From Blastobasis lacticolella (taxonomy: Eukaryota > Arthropoda > Insecta > Lepidoptera > Blastobasidae), in NCBI GenBank assembly GCA_905147135.1, contig LR990060.1, positions 11,052,001 through 11,116,000 of the forward strand: a stretch of DNA of 64,000 bases. The letters are read 5' to 3'. Below are positions 1 through 9,486 of the stretch, piece after piece. How positions within the stretch are numbered: position 1 is the stretch's first letter; every line of letters begins with the position of its first letter. The translations under genes and the position numbers were made by a program. Below the pieces are notes generated by a model. It was given only the letters and a program-made list of their open reading frames with translations. It made no database searches and had not been told where the DNA came from.

Positions 1-423
1 GTGATATCAGACCTTAAAATCACTGATGTCACAACTGGAGAATCGCGACCCGTAACCCACTATTGGTATCCTGATTGGTCAGACCATGGCACACCTAAAA
101 GCTTGCAAATAGTTGCTGAACTTTCAATAAGGGTAAATAAACAACGAGAGAGATTACTAGAGGGAACCAAGAATGATCTAACAAAACCAGCACCAATTGT
201 CGTTCACTGTTCAGCCGGAGTCAGCCGCTCAGGCACGTTTTGCGCTGCTGATCACGCAATTCAACGGTTAAAGAAAGAAAAAATAATCTGTGTGCAAGAG
301 AGTGTGAAAGCAGTTAGAAAAATGAGACATCGCAGTGTTATGACTCCCGGGCAATATATGTTTATTTATAAAATGATTGAGCATGTACTCTTAGCAGAAG
401 AAAACCTACAAGATACACCATAA
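1..423 (+). CDS. Bracovirus-type protein tyrosine phosphatase, C-terminal part (cut by window edge)
   Basis: Cysteine-dependent tyrosine phosphatase. Bracovirus PTPs are delivered by the wasp into caterpillar cells and act on host phosphotyrosine signalling (family knowledge). Visible here: the active-site loop HCSAGVSRSGTFC fits HCx5R(S/T), and a Q-loop-like QYMFIYKMIEHVL follows. The WPD loop reads DWSDHGTP, so Trp and the general-acid Asp remain but Pro is Ser. The frame is open from base 1 and the first codon is GTG, so the N-terminal half lies outside the window; this is not a start. There is no intron. It stands apart from the PTP cluster at 5-15 kb, outside the LTR element that carries that cluster, so it belongs to a different insertion layer. 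The visible part could encode a functional catalytic core. Confidence 0.85.
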   Translation: MISDLKITDVTTGESRPVTHYWYPDWSDHGTPKSLQIVAELSIRVNKQRERLLEGTKNDLTKPAPIVVHCSAGVSRSGTFCAADHAIQRLKKEKIICVQESVKAVRKMRHRSVMTPGQYMFIYKMIEHVLLAEENLQDTP

Positions 424-701
424 TTCTCCAAGTATTTAATGAACAGAGTTCAATACATTCTAATATAATTGGCACCATAGAAATAAACTTTTTGAGAGGT
501 ATACAGTAAAACCTGAGAGATATTCACTGTCCAATAAATTTACACGAAATTCTATCGATAACTTATTGCTAACCTATTATCGATAACGGGCGTTTATAAG
601 CATCTATTTTGCTAACAGATTGTTTTTACCCTGAAGCAAACTCTTGCAGAGTGTACACAGTAAATTAAAGAACAATAAATTCAATAAATTCTCTCCAGTT
701 T
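424..701. other. AT-rich spacer between PTP and ankyrin pseudogene
   Basis: Noncoding, very AT-rich. I see no promoter that I would defend. It resembles the spacers of the bracovirus cluster further right. Confidence 0.4.
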
Positions 702-1088
702 TTGAGTAATAAAAATAATAGTGATGTAAGTTTTTATCATGGCGCAAATATTGTGAACTGCAAAGTATACTATGCTGTAGATATAATGGAACCTGTGGTT
801 CATTTTGGAGCAGACATCAATGGGAAAGAAGGGCGCGGTAGTTTCACTCCACTGCACTTGTGTGTCTGGAAGAAGGATTATCCTGTAGCTGAATAGCTAT
901 GTGGGATACTAGACGCTGATATAAAGGCCACAAATTATGCAGGAAAGACTGGGCATCAATTGGCTCATTAAAGAGATGACTACGATATGATGAAAATTTT
1001 AAATCAGTCTAGAGCCAAATGTGAACTTTTACTTAGAGAACAGAGTCCATTAAGTAATGATAATAGTAAAGAATTATCAAATCGGTAA
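702..1088 (+). pseudogene. Decayed vankyrin (IkB-like ankyrin) pseudogene
   Basis: Intact relatives bind Rel/NF-kB factors and block immune signalling (family knowledge). One frame carries ankyrin signatures: FGADINGKEGRGSFTPLHLC, then LDADIKATNYAGKTGHQLAH, then DDYDMMKIL. It is interrupted by TAG at 894-896 and TAA at 969-971. There is no in-frame ATG before the first repeat, so the N-terminus is lost as well. The last block parallels the intact ankyrin gene at 6900-7364, which ends with a similar YKMMKMF helix. The order PTP then ankyrin is typical of bracovirus segments. The decay suggests this copy is older than the cluster inside the retrotransposon, although some bracovirus genes are already dead in the wasp. 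Confidence 0.75.
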
Positions 1089-2180
1089 GTGATACCGGAA
1101 TTTTGTTTTTTTGCGTTACACCCTTTTAAAAATCACATATCTAAAATATGGGTTCGGTACCAAGTCCGTATGATTTCTGAAGTCTTTTTTTATTGTTTGT
1201 TAAAATTCATAAATGGGCTTATGAATTATTCGAAGTAGGTGTAAGTAGATAGAAAATATTATTTATTATGAACGGGAGGTAAATCTATGATATTAGCATA
1301 GAAAGAATTTACCTGAGTAAAATCGTAAATATTTTTAATGCGCACTATAGAAAAAATAATAGAGGTTGAATCTTATTTAATTAAACATTTATGATAAACC
1401 AGGTCTTTTACTTCAATGACTGTTGAATTTCATTGTAAGAGACCTTCTTGACTTTGAAGGAGTGTCTACACACTTTTAATATAGCAATGTTCTACTAATA
1501 GAGTGCGAAATCAAGAGCGTACATCGTACATTGGGGACAACGGGCCATCACCATCAAAAAAAAAAAAAAATTGGAAAACGGTTGACCCTAAAGGCCATCC
1601 CTGCAACTTCCCGCTAGATTCAGTCACTAAAAGCTCGAATTTTGCCGCTTGTTACAATGTTTTTGAACTCTTCGAGCTCAGAAGTCTAATGGGAATTTGA
1701 CGAAACAGAATTTTTTTTAAATTTCAATCCACAATAACTTTTGAATGAGTCAACCAATTTTCACGCGGTTAGCAGCACTCGATGAAGTTTTTTGAGCAGT
1801 ATCAATAATTTGAGATCGCGAATTGATCAGATGGGAAAATTCTGATGTTTTCTTGAAAAAATCGATTTTTTCAATTTTTTTCGTTAACGATATCTCACGA
1901 ACAATTCAACCGATTTTGACTCGGTTTGCGGCAATCGACGTCGTCTTCCAATGTTAAGAGCTGATTAGTTTTTGGAATTGATCGGTAAAGCCGTTTAAAA
2001 GATATTTGAAAAAAAACACTTTTAAAAAAAAATTTTTTCCTAGTTTTTTTGAGATTTCTCAGAATCTACCGGTCCGAATCGGTTCAAAATTTCAGAAAAT
2101 CTAAGTTCAGTGAAACTCTTTGGAATGCCGTTTGGTAGGATTCAATCGGTTGAGTCGTTCAAAAGTTATAAGAGGTTTAC

Positions 2181-2213
2181 ATACACACACACACACACAC
2201 ATACACACACACT
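2181..2213. repeat. (CA)n microsatellite
   Basis: About 16 CA dinucleotides with one AT interruption. Confidence 0.9.
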
Positions 2214-2370
2214 CACACCTGTGGCTGAGGAGTTACTGCTATCAGGCGCGTCTCCCCGTAGCGGATGGGAGGATGCTCGCTGTCCTCAGATGATGCTTAT
2301 TTTCCATAGTTGATAAGGGCAGAGGGTAGGAGCCAAATAAAATAAGCTCCCGCGGACAAAACTCCCCTTA

Positions 2371-2374
2371 AAAG
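2371..2374. repeat. Target-site duplication AAAG, left
   Basis: AAAG directly precedes the left LTR and recurs at 18560-18563 after the right LTR. A 4-bp duplication is usual for Ty3/Gypsy elements. It shows that the whole 16.2-kb unit, including the nested viral DNA, sits between two matching flanks. Confidence 0.8.
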
Positions 2375-2881
2375 TTTGGAGGTCTTGAGTAGGATTATTA
2401 GTTAAACTCCGTAGACAAGTGTGGAATGGATGTATTTACAGAAAATGTGCCTAACTATATTTACAAATACGTACTACCTAAACTTGTGTGACAGATCTAG
2501 TAAAAAGCTATTTGCATTGACCAATGGGAAAGCCCGCCGCGAGATAGCTTCCCCCACCACGCCGCGCGCCGGTGTGGTGCCGCTATAAAAAGGAGGCGTA
2601 GAGCGGCGGACGCCCATTTGGCCGGCGCATCGAGGGACAGCACATCGGAGGAAGCTCGGCGCGTACGGTGGCGACTACAGCGGCGGCGAACTCCGGTGAT
2701 CTTCTGAAGCTGCGCTGGAGCTCCGTGGCGTGAAGAACAATCCCAGACAAGTCGTTCTTTTCAGAACGCAATCTTAAGTTTCGTGACCTAATACGTTCTC
2801 TGTGGCTAAATACGCATTCGTTCTATTTATTATAGAACACGAGTTTCACGACTTTTATACGAATACAATACGGTAGCCACA
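2375..2881 (-). repeat. 3' LTR of the split Gypsy element (left copy)
   Basis: 507 bp. By reading it matches 18053-18559 base for base. On the minus strand it begins TGTGGCTACC and ends CCTCCAAA. A polypurine tract lies just outside at 2882-2893. Confidence 0.9.
2584..2592 (+). promoter_or_regulatory. Antisense TATA box in the left LTR
   Basis: TATAAAAAG lies on the plus strand, opposite to the element's own genes, in a GC-rich setting. Transcription from it would run rightward through antisense integrase toward the viral insert. The same box is in the right LTR at 18262-18270. Promoter function is inference. Confidence 0.4.
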
Positions 2882-2893
2882 GTACTCCCCCTC
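2882..2893 (-). other. Polypurine tract of the split Gypsy element
   Basis: On the minus strand GAGGGGGAGTAC immediately precedes the 3' LTR. This is the expected place and composition for the plus-strand DNA primer. Confidence 0.75.
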
Positions 2894-4149
2894 AAGCGAA
2901 GCGTACAGGTAGTTTGGTGGTGCGTCCGGCTCGTGTCTTGTATTGTGTTGGTCTCGTGTTTCGCATTGTGGTCGGCTGTTGTCTCGATGTAGGTATCTTC
3001 GTTTCAGGGTCGTTTCTGTTGATTTGTTGTCGTTGGGTAGTGGAGTTGTATTCATTTTTAGCGGTCTCGTTCAGTGTGTAGGCAGGCTTGAGTCGGTCGA
3101 TTGATATTTTAGCTTGTCGTTGTGGTAGTTGAACGGTAAATATTTTTCTGTCTCGGTCAATGACCTTGTAGGGCCCCTCGTACGGTGGTTGTAGCGGCTT
3201 TTTTACAGCGTCGATTCTTACGAAAACGTAGCTGCAGGTTTGTAGGTCTTTATGCACGAAGATCGGTCTGTTGCTTGCATGTGATGGTAGTGGTTGCTTT
3301 GGTTTCAGAGTGTTGATTGTTTTTCGTAGTTGGGATACGTAGTTGTAGTCGGCGACTTGCAGATTTTCGGTTTGTGTAGTGGTAGCAAAAAAATCTCCAG
3401 GTAGGCGCAAGTTGTAGCCGTAGGTAAGTTCGGCAGCGCTGATATTTGTGTCGTTACGTAGTGCGGCTCGAAGTCCCAGCAAAACGGTAGGTAATTCTTC
3501 GATCCACGTAGTTTGTCCGGAGAGTCGCGTTTTCAGTGCCGCTTTTAAACTGCGATGCCAGCGCTCGACGATACCGTTTGCTTGCGGGTGATACGGTGTT
3601 GTGCGTGTTTTTTCTATTCCCATTATTTTCGTTAGGTAGGTAAATAGCTGGCTCTCGAACTGTCGTCCTTGGTCGGTTGTGATGGTTTGTGGGCAGCCAA
3701 AACGGGTTATCCAATGTTCGTAGATTACTTTCGCCACGTCTTCGGCGGTGATTTCTTCGGTAGGTATTGCTTCGGGCCATCTTGTAAGTCGGTCGATCAT
3801 TGTAATAAGATAGCGGTAGCCGTGCCGCGTCGGGGGTAGCGGTCCGACTATGTCGATGTGGATGTGCTGAAATCTGTCTGCCGGTGGGAACGAAGATAGT
3901 TCGCTTGACGTGTGGCGATGTATCTTACATTGTTGGCAGCGTAGGCATTGTTTGGCCCAGGTGCCAACGTCCTTGTTCATCGATGGCCAAAAGTATTTTT
4001 GCGTGACAAGCTTTCGGGTGGTGCGTACTCCTGGGTGGCTGATGTTGTGGACTGCCTCGAATGCTATCTTGCGGTACGGCAGCGGTAGGTATGGTCGCAT
4101 ATGTTGAGTAGACGTCTCGCAGTATAGAGTAGTGTTCGAGTTAGGTAAA
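2892..4149 (-). pseudogene. Gypsy pol, 3' part: integrase (separated from RT by the viral insert)
   Basis: Retroviral-type integrase. The open frame continues upstream of the first ATG (4100) to the insert junction near 4149, so that ATG is internal. Visible parts: N-terminal zinc finger (HNISHPG with CLRCQQC), core DDE residues in HIDIVGPLPP, TTDQGRQF and NGIVERWHRS, and a C-terminal tail with KPLQPPYEGPYKV. No stop or frameshift is seen in this half. It lacks its own promoter and start because 11 kb of other DNA separates it from RT-RNase H, so it is probably dead although its sequence is well preserved. The good preservation argues that the split is recent. Confidence 0.88.
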
Positions 4150-4160
4150 CAGGAAAGTTA
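4141..4160. other. Left junction of the bracovirus insert
   Basis: Retrotransposon pol runs to TAAA at 4146-4149, and foreign DNA starts at 4150 with CAGGAAAG. TAAA recurs at the right junction (15224-15227). This is either a 4-bp target duplication or a microhomology. If the last A belongs to the insert, the duplication is 3 bp (TAA) and both insert ends read ACAGG inward. Confidence 0.7.
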
Positions 4161-5097
4161 TCGATCTCGAAACTCGAAAGCTATAGTGACTTAGTCAAAA
4201 TTTGGCACTGATGTATGTATACATCTATAAATGTATATGTATAACGAATTTAATTTTTGAATAAATTATTTATTATTTAGATATAAGTGTGAAACAATTT
4301 GCGAATAAAAATGATAATGTATAGCTTTTTACGATTAGAATTAAAATTGTGAACATATGGAACATACTTCGTATAAGGGGCGGTATTCAAAGAACATCAA
4401 CAGAGTAGGTAAAGAAAACATAAACTCGATATACCCGTTAATAAAATAATTAACGTTTCAACTAATGACTACTGAGAATTTTGGAGCGATAAGCTCCAAT
4501 CAATCATTGATTGACCTTTCGGTAATGAGATTGCGATAGTTCATTTCATTTCCAAGAAGTAATAAAGATAATTGTTAACGAGAATTGTTTACTTCAAATA
4601 TCGTTGGTACCTACAAATTTGGATCACCAGTGCGCCTACGTTACTATCAGTCAACATTGACCTATGAACTAGGTTTTACTCAGTAAGTGTCAATAACATT
4701 TCCAAGGTTTCAAGGATAGGTACTACTTCATGGCCTAACATGGACTTCTTTCGCCCAATTAAATAGATTTATGGTCACTACAGGGAAACCAAAATCAATT
4801 ACTCATACAATAGCGCTTTCAAACCCAGTCTTAATTAAGTCACAACGACATATTGTGGGTGAGTCATTTTGTACCAGCAGTGCGGGATTAACTATAATGA
4901 ACTATAAACTCTGTATTCGCTAGCTACTATTTTAAATTTAAATTGCAAGGTTTGCTATTAAAAAGTGGGTAAAAGAGGACAATAATAAAAAATTGTTATT
5001 ATTTTGATGAAATAACTTTTATCTAAGGTATAAAACACTTATAATAATAATTTTGATACTAAGAGACTAGTCTTAAAAATAAATTACAATATCAACA
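4150..5097. other. Noncoding left end of the viral insert
   Basis: No ORF of note. The first 60 bases contain repeated CTCGAA/TCGA phrases and AAAGCT, and could be one half of a host integration motif. The remainder is AT-rich spacer downstream of the minus-strand PTP. Confidence 0.4.
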
Positions 5098-5982
5098 CTA
5101 CGTCTTCTTAGCAACTAATTTAACATATTCTAAAATCGTTAGATAACAAAATGCATAGTACATAGGTATAGATAAGCAGTTTTTTCTCTGCTTGCGGAGA
5201 TCCCTTACTACAGTTTCTAGGTCAACCGTCGCGCTCTCATCATATTTTGATATGCTGATGTCTAGAGCGCAAAAGACCCCCGTGCGATTTGTTGCAGCAG
5301 AACAGTGGACCACCATAGGAGGGAAGTTAGAGCTCCTGCCGTCCAACTCCGCATATGCTTGAGCCTTTCTGGCTTTGAGGACAAAGTTGAAAAAGTCTGA
5401 TCGGCTCTGAGGCATGCTTTTATGAGACCAGTCAGTGTAGGCAAAGTGTGTAAGGTCCAATGAGTCTCCACTGTCGTCTGTCACCCGCAGCTTGGTCACT
5501 ATATGGTCACGAAAGGTCTTTATTTTCCTTGTTTCAATAGTAAAGTCGCCAAAGAACACTGTCCTTCCTTTCTTCGGGCTCCAATACTGGTAACAAGCTT
5601 CCCGTCCTTTATCCTGTGTCTTTGTCAGCATAACAATGACTCTGGATTGATAAGCAAACACCATTTTCCAAAAATCTTCAGCTGTTGACTTAAGCGGGCC
5701 CTGACAGCACAAGTACTTGTCCAGGGTTTTGTATCCGTTGACATGATTGGCATTAATATAATTGTTTTCTCCATTTTCTGTTGGTAGGATCACCCTGTTG
5801 TAATCAAAACAAGGTAAGAACCAGTATCTATTTTTCATAATATTTTCTGCCTGCATCGATATCTTGCAGCTGTAATTAACCCGTTCGTTTAATAATCTCC
5901 GATGCTGTTGTTCGAGGGTCTTGATTATACTTTCTTCATCGTAACTAACTCCAGACTGTTGTCTTGTGCTAATTCCGCCCAT
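5098..5982 (-). CDS. Bracovirus-type protein tyrosine phosphatase, divergent WPD loop
   Basis: 294 aa, single exon, full PTP length. N-terminal KNRYWFLPCFDYNRV and the INANHVNGY substrate-recognition region are at about residues 50-82, QGPL is near 94, and the active site HCSAATNRTGVFC is near 227-239. HCx5R is kept, but the loop interior is unusual (SAATN for the common SAGVG). The WPD loop has become DWSHKSMP, so the general-acid Asp is missing. It may therefore bind phosphotyrosine substrates with little or no turnover (inference). The start is the first ATG, 80-90 bp downstream of a TATA box. It is divergent from the ankyrin gene at 6900. Confidence 0.85.
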   Translation of the reverse strand: MGGISTRQQSGVSYDEESIIKTLEQQHRRLLNERVNYSCKISMQAENIMKNRYWFLPCFDYNRVILPTENGENNYINANHVNGYKTLDKYLCCQGPLKSTAEDFWKMVFAYQSRVIVMLTKTQDKGREACYQYWSPKKGRTVFFGDFTIETRKIKTFRDHIVTKLRVTDDSGDSLDLTHFAYTDWSHKSMPQSRSDFFNFVLKARKAQAYAELDGRSSNFPPMVVHCSAATNRTGVFCALDISISKYDESATVDLETVVRDLRKQRKNCLSIPMYYAFCYLTILEYVKLVAKKT

Positions 5983-6068
5983 TTTTGAGAATTCACTTTC
6001 GTAGGATAAAAGTCCTTGTTTTAACCAGAGATCAGTGTCAACTGAAAATTTTTGTACTCAGAGTGGCA

Positions 6069-6076
6069 TATTTATA
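6069..6076 (-). promoter_or_regulatory. TATA box of the minus-strand PTP
   Basis: TATAAATA on the minus strand, about 90 bp upstream of the ATG at 5982. Confidence 0.55.
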
Positions 6077-6824
6077 GTCCTGTTTCAGCATTAATATTAA
6101 CTTTTTCCTCCCAGTATCGATAATCTAACCAATATGACGCACGATGTTCCAGTCTTTTGAATTTAATACTTATTTCATCATCATTAAAAATTAATTTTAA
6201 CAATCGAAATTCCCCTGTGGTTAATTAACAAGCCTATCAGCGAGTATAATGTTATCATGAACTTTTTTTCTTTGAATGTTCCTAACAATGGTATTGTTAA
6301 ATTTAGGTATAATTAAAAATCCTGTATATGGACTTTAAATAACTAAAGCGTCGATATGACGCATCACGTTTCAGTACATGAAATTAAATATTTTTTTTGT
6401 TATTTTACCCTATTAATTTTCAAGTAATACTTCCTATACAGTAAGTGAATCGTCATAATGGAGTAAACTTTAAGTAATCAAAAGATCAATATAATAAGAA
6501 TTGCATCATGAATTATACCATAACTTTGTTCCCGGCTGTACAAACAACATTAATATTTATCTATTAGTTTTATTAATTGATAATTTGACTCAATTAAAAT
6601 TTATTTGAATGCATAGAAAAATTCTTTTTCAAGTTACACCAAAAAAGTATAACTTTTTACTTGCTTACACAAGTACACACATGATTTGTAAACAATATGA
6701 AGTAATTAGATTAGCAACGAACTATATGGAGGACACGTGAATTCCGAGCGCGACGACATTGAACCTACGGGAAAACCGGCGATGGAAGTTATTTTTATTT
6801 ATAGATTTGATTATATCAGCTGGC

Positions 6825-6832
6825 TATATAAG
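6825..6832 (+). promoter_or_regulatory. TATA box of the ankyrin gene
   Basis: TATATAAG, 75 bp upstream of the ATG at 6900, the same spacing class as the PTP promoters. Confidence 0.65.
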
Positions 6833-6899
6833 AGTCTTCCAGTAGGATGTAGTATCATTGAAATTCGGGACGTCAAGAAGTAACCAAGCTCTCTAAAAA

Positions 6900-7364
6900 A
6901 TGTCTTCGCGCAAACTTAACAACATTTTTGGCCAAGTAAAGTCTGAAAGAAATAATACTATGTTCCATTTGATTGCTGAAGCAGACCTTGATAATATTTT
7001 GGATCGCATTTGGAACGCGACCCGTCGAAACGAACTGGAGCCAATACTGAAAATAAAGAATGACGACGGGGACACGTGTCTACATAGTGCCGCTAAGATC
7101 CTAAAAGAATCTCGAGCTGAAAGAATAATTGCTCAACTACTCGACATGGGAGCGGATTTGGACGCGCAAGATAGCACAGGAGACACTGTTTTGCACATAG
7201 CAGTAAAACGAGAGGACTACGTGCTCATCGACTGGCTGGTTTTAATGCGTGCTGATATGAATATAAAAAACAACAGTGGACTAACGGCGTATGAAGTGGC
7301 AGAACAAAACAATAATTACAAAATGATGAAAATGTTTTCGAGTGAAAAAGAAAAACAATCCTGA
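6900..7364 (+). CDS. Vankyrin: IkB-like ankyrin protein
   Basis: 154 aa, single exon, the usual length for a viral ankyrin (150-180 aa). Ankyrin repeats are at about residues 57-90 (GDTCLHSAAKIL, LLDMGADLDAQD), 91-123 (GDTVLHIAVKRED, RADMNIKN) and 124-148 (GLTAYEVAEQNN, YKMMKMF). FHLIAEADLDNIL near 22-34 may be a preceding degenerate repeat. Vankyrins resemble IkB without the degradation-signal N-terminus and C-terminal PEST. They retain Rel/NF-kB in the cytoplasm of infected caterpillar cells, damping immunity (family knowledge). The start is the first ATG after a TATA box. The frame is intact, in contrast to the decayed copy at 702-1088. Confidence 0.88.
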   Translation: MSSRKLNNIFGQVKSERNNTMFHLIAEADLDNILDRIWNATRRNELEPILKIKNDDGDTCLHSAAKILKESRAERIIAQLLDMGADLDAQDSTGDTVLHIAVKREDYVLIDWLVLMRADMNIKNNSGLTAYEVAEQNNNYKMMKMFSSEKEKQS

Positions 7365-8642
7365 GTGTTTAGTGAACAAGCTTAGGTCCATCAGCTTATT
7401 GTAATTTTTAGGGTGTTTAAACATAATTTTGAAGCTATTAATTATATCGTATTGATTAGTATTAGGTAATAAGTTTTATGGATAATTTGATTTTATGAGC
7501 CGCAGGTTTAAAGTGTTTTATTAAATGGGTGAATTTTAAGTCAAGGTAATTTTATTACAAATTAGCAACAGGTTCCCTTACGACTAGTTTGGTCTATACC
7601 TATTCAATTTAAATAATCTTTCAATTGTTTCCGTCCACATGAGTCAAATGTTTCAAATTAGGTTCCTCAAAACACTTTGTTATTCAAAACAAGAGTGCAT
7701 GGATGCAACTTTTACACCTAAAGCTGTCAGTTGAACAAAAATGACTCTTATTTCGTAGTCTAGAGAGAAGAGATTATTTTTTTACAGCAATGCAATTAAT
7801 CTTCAGGGCAAACGTGACTTTTACGTCACTCCAGTGAAACCATGAATCATTACTTGTTATTTTCAGTTCAAAATACAAAAGCATTTTTGTAGAATTTTAT
7901 CAGGAAAGTTTCAGTGAAGTACCTAAGCTTCACCTGAATTTCCTAATTTTCATTACATGTTAAACATGTGCTATTTTTTTACGTCTAGTAATAAAATCTT
8001 ATCAGGGGGTCGTTACTTCAAAGCTCTTAAAATTTTACAACTTTCCAAGTAAATTAATGAGTAAATTTATAGTTAGGTGTGTTTATAGTTAGGTGTGTTT
8101 TCCAGAAAATAGGCCTTGACTGATGTCATGTCAAGAATTAGGTGAACACTGGGCCCTTAGTTACGAAATGTCGTTAACATCGCAAAGACTGATCGCTGTG
8201 ATTCATAGAACTGTAGGCAAAATAACTTAAAGCATGTCGCACTCTTATAGAGAAGAAGTTGCAAGATATTTATAATTATAACGCTTATGATTATTTAGAC
8301 GCTGTAAAACATCATGAATGCAAAAATATACAAATTCACGTAAAAAGTGTAACCTAATGTAATTGAGGTTTTTGCGTCATCAATAATGTAATCGATTGAA
8401 AATACGTCATTAAACACTCTTTCTAATGGTCAATGCTCCGATGAACGACCCAATTATATATAATTATTTTGATATTATTTTATAGCCGTCAATCATTAAC
8501 TATTTAATGGGACTTCATATATACATTATTTGCGTCATCAGAACAATAACCTAATTAACCCACCTAATTAGACCGATACTCTAATTGGGTTTTGGAAAAA
8601 ATATACTAATAATGATTGTTATTTTCTGTTAGGTTTTCACAA
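7365..8642. other. AT-rich spacer in the viral insert
   Basis: No gene I can support. A short tandem duplication of about 18 bp (tatagttaggtgtgttt) lies at about 8069-8100. Two TGCGTCA motifs lie at 8373 and 8531. Confidence 0.45.
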
Positions 8643-8804
8643 ATGATTTTAATCAACCACAATAGCTGGACGATAGTTTTATTCGTCGTGTTGACATCTG
8701 ACACTGGTCCCGATAATAAATTTGTCCTCACAGCCAATTGTTTTTTGGAAGAAGTAGAATTACCGTATCATATGTTCGGCTACGTATTATATTTTTATTG
8801 GTAA
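8643..8804 (+). CDS. Short ORF with signal-peptide-like start (uncertain)
   Basis: 53 codons from ATG. A hydrophobic stretch (TIVLFVVLTS) near residues 10-19 could be a signal peptide or membrane anchor, and the C-terminus is aromatic. A splice-acceptor-like ttttctgttag lies just upstream, so this could also be a second exon or a remnant of a longer secreted protein. I do not recognise a family, and chance is a real possibility in AT-rich DNA. Confidence 0.25.
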   Translation: MILINHNSWTIVLFVVLTSDTGPDNKFVLTANCFLEEVELPYHMFGYVLYFYW

Positions 8805-9188
8805 CAGACTTAAAACTGTATTTTTATTGCTTTTAGTAACACATTCCCGAATACATGAAAAATAAAATTTTGTATTCACTCTCTTTAAAATTCAATGCAT
8901 TGTTTTAATAATGCATCAATGACGTTAGTTGGCTAAGGTTATTGAGGTCATATTGTCGTTGACTCTCAAATGCAGACTGTTTTTTTGTCATGTTGTTCTT
9001 GAGAATGGGAGCAAAATAAATGGATGTATGGTAAAACATGCCCGTCCAGTTATACAAAAATGAGCTTTATTTTGAAACATGAAGGATTTTATATTGCTCA
9101 CTAGTCTGTTTCTTTCGACGACAGTTAACGAATACCTTCTGCATCGTTATCTTAATTTATTACCCCGAAAAGGATAACCCGACTCCCT

Positions 9189-9194
9189 ATAAAC
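9189..9194 (+). promoter_or_regulatory. TATA box upstream of the 75-aa ORF
   Basis: TATAAA, 70 bp before the ATG at 9259, the same spacing as the other viral genes here. Confidence 0.4.
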
Positions 9195-9258
9195 CACTGG
9201 ATACTTATGAGTTGCTTATTTCGTGGTGAAGTCTTATTACGGTCATACGTGCATCAGG

Positions 9259-9486
9259 ATGTATTCTTCTGAAGATAGACTAGAGCTTGCAAAAGAAGTC
9301 CTTAGGCTTCAGGAAAAATTTTACCGTTTAAATGTTAAAAGTCCTCAAACGGAAGAAGCTAAGAAACGAAACGACGAAAAGATCCGAATAGCAAGGCAAC
9401 AATATGAAAATAAGAAGTACGAATTGGTCATTATGTGTTCACGAGAGCGGTTTGTTGAGGATTTAGTGCAAATGGCTCTCTTGTAA
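9259..9486 (+). CDS. 75-aa charged helical protein, unknown
   Basis: The first ATG gives 75 aa; GTG at 9223 would add 12. Rich in Glu/Lys/Arg with heptad-like leucines (SSEDRLELAKEVLRL) and a central EEAKKRNDEKIRIARQQYEN, so a helical or coiled-coil fold is likely. A TATA box at the same spacing as in neighbouring viral genes and a less AT-rich composition than its flanks support a real gene. TAA is followed at once by a donor-like GGTAAGTG at 9488, so it may be a spliced gene's first exon. I recognise no family. Confidence 0.45.
   Translation: MYSSEDRLELAKEVLRLQEKFYRLNVKSPQTEEAKKRNDEKIRIARQQYENKKYELVIMCSRERFVEDLVQMALL

Larger units (their letters stand above)
1089..2374. other. Noncoding flank, AT-rich, with simple-sequence blocks
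   Basis: No gene seen. 1730-2170 contains repeated phrases of the type 'caaccgattttgac' and 'cggttgagtcg'. I associate these with dispersed repeats of parasitoid wasps, but this is memory and unverified. A small inverted repeat (gtaaat.../...atttac) lies near 1280-1312. The stretch ends at the AAAG duplication of the LTR element. Confidence 0.4.
5983..6899. other. Shared intergenic region between divergent PTP and ankyrin genes
   Basis: 917 bp of AT-rich DNA with a TATA box near each end. It holds two copies of the phrase ATATGACGCA (6133, 6356). No gene seen. Confidence 0.5.

Noticed and set aside
1503..1700. 65-codon ORF with a lysine run
   Set aside because: The lysine run comes from an A-tract, the start is GTG and the surroundings are repeat-like.
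4323..4330. AGCTTT as the bracovirus circle junction
   Set aside because: The hexamer also occurs at several other places in the insert, and I cannot tell a real junction without wasp proviral sequence.
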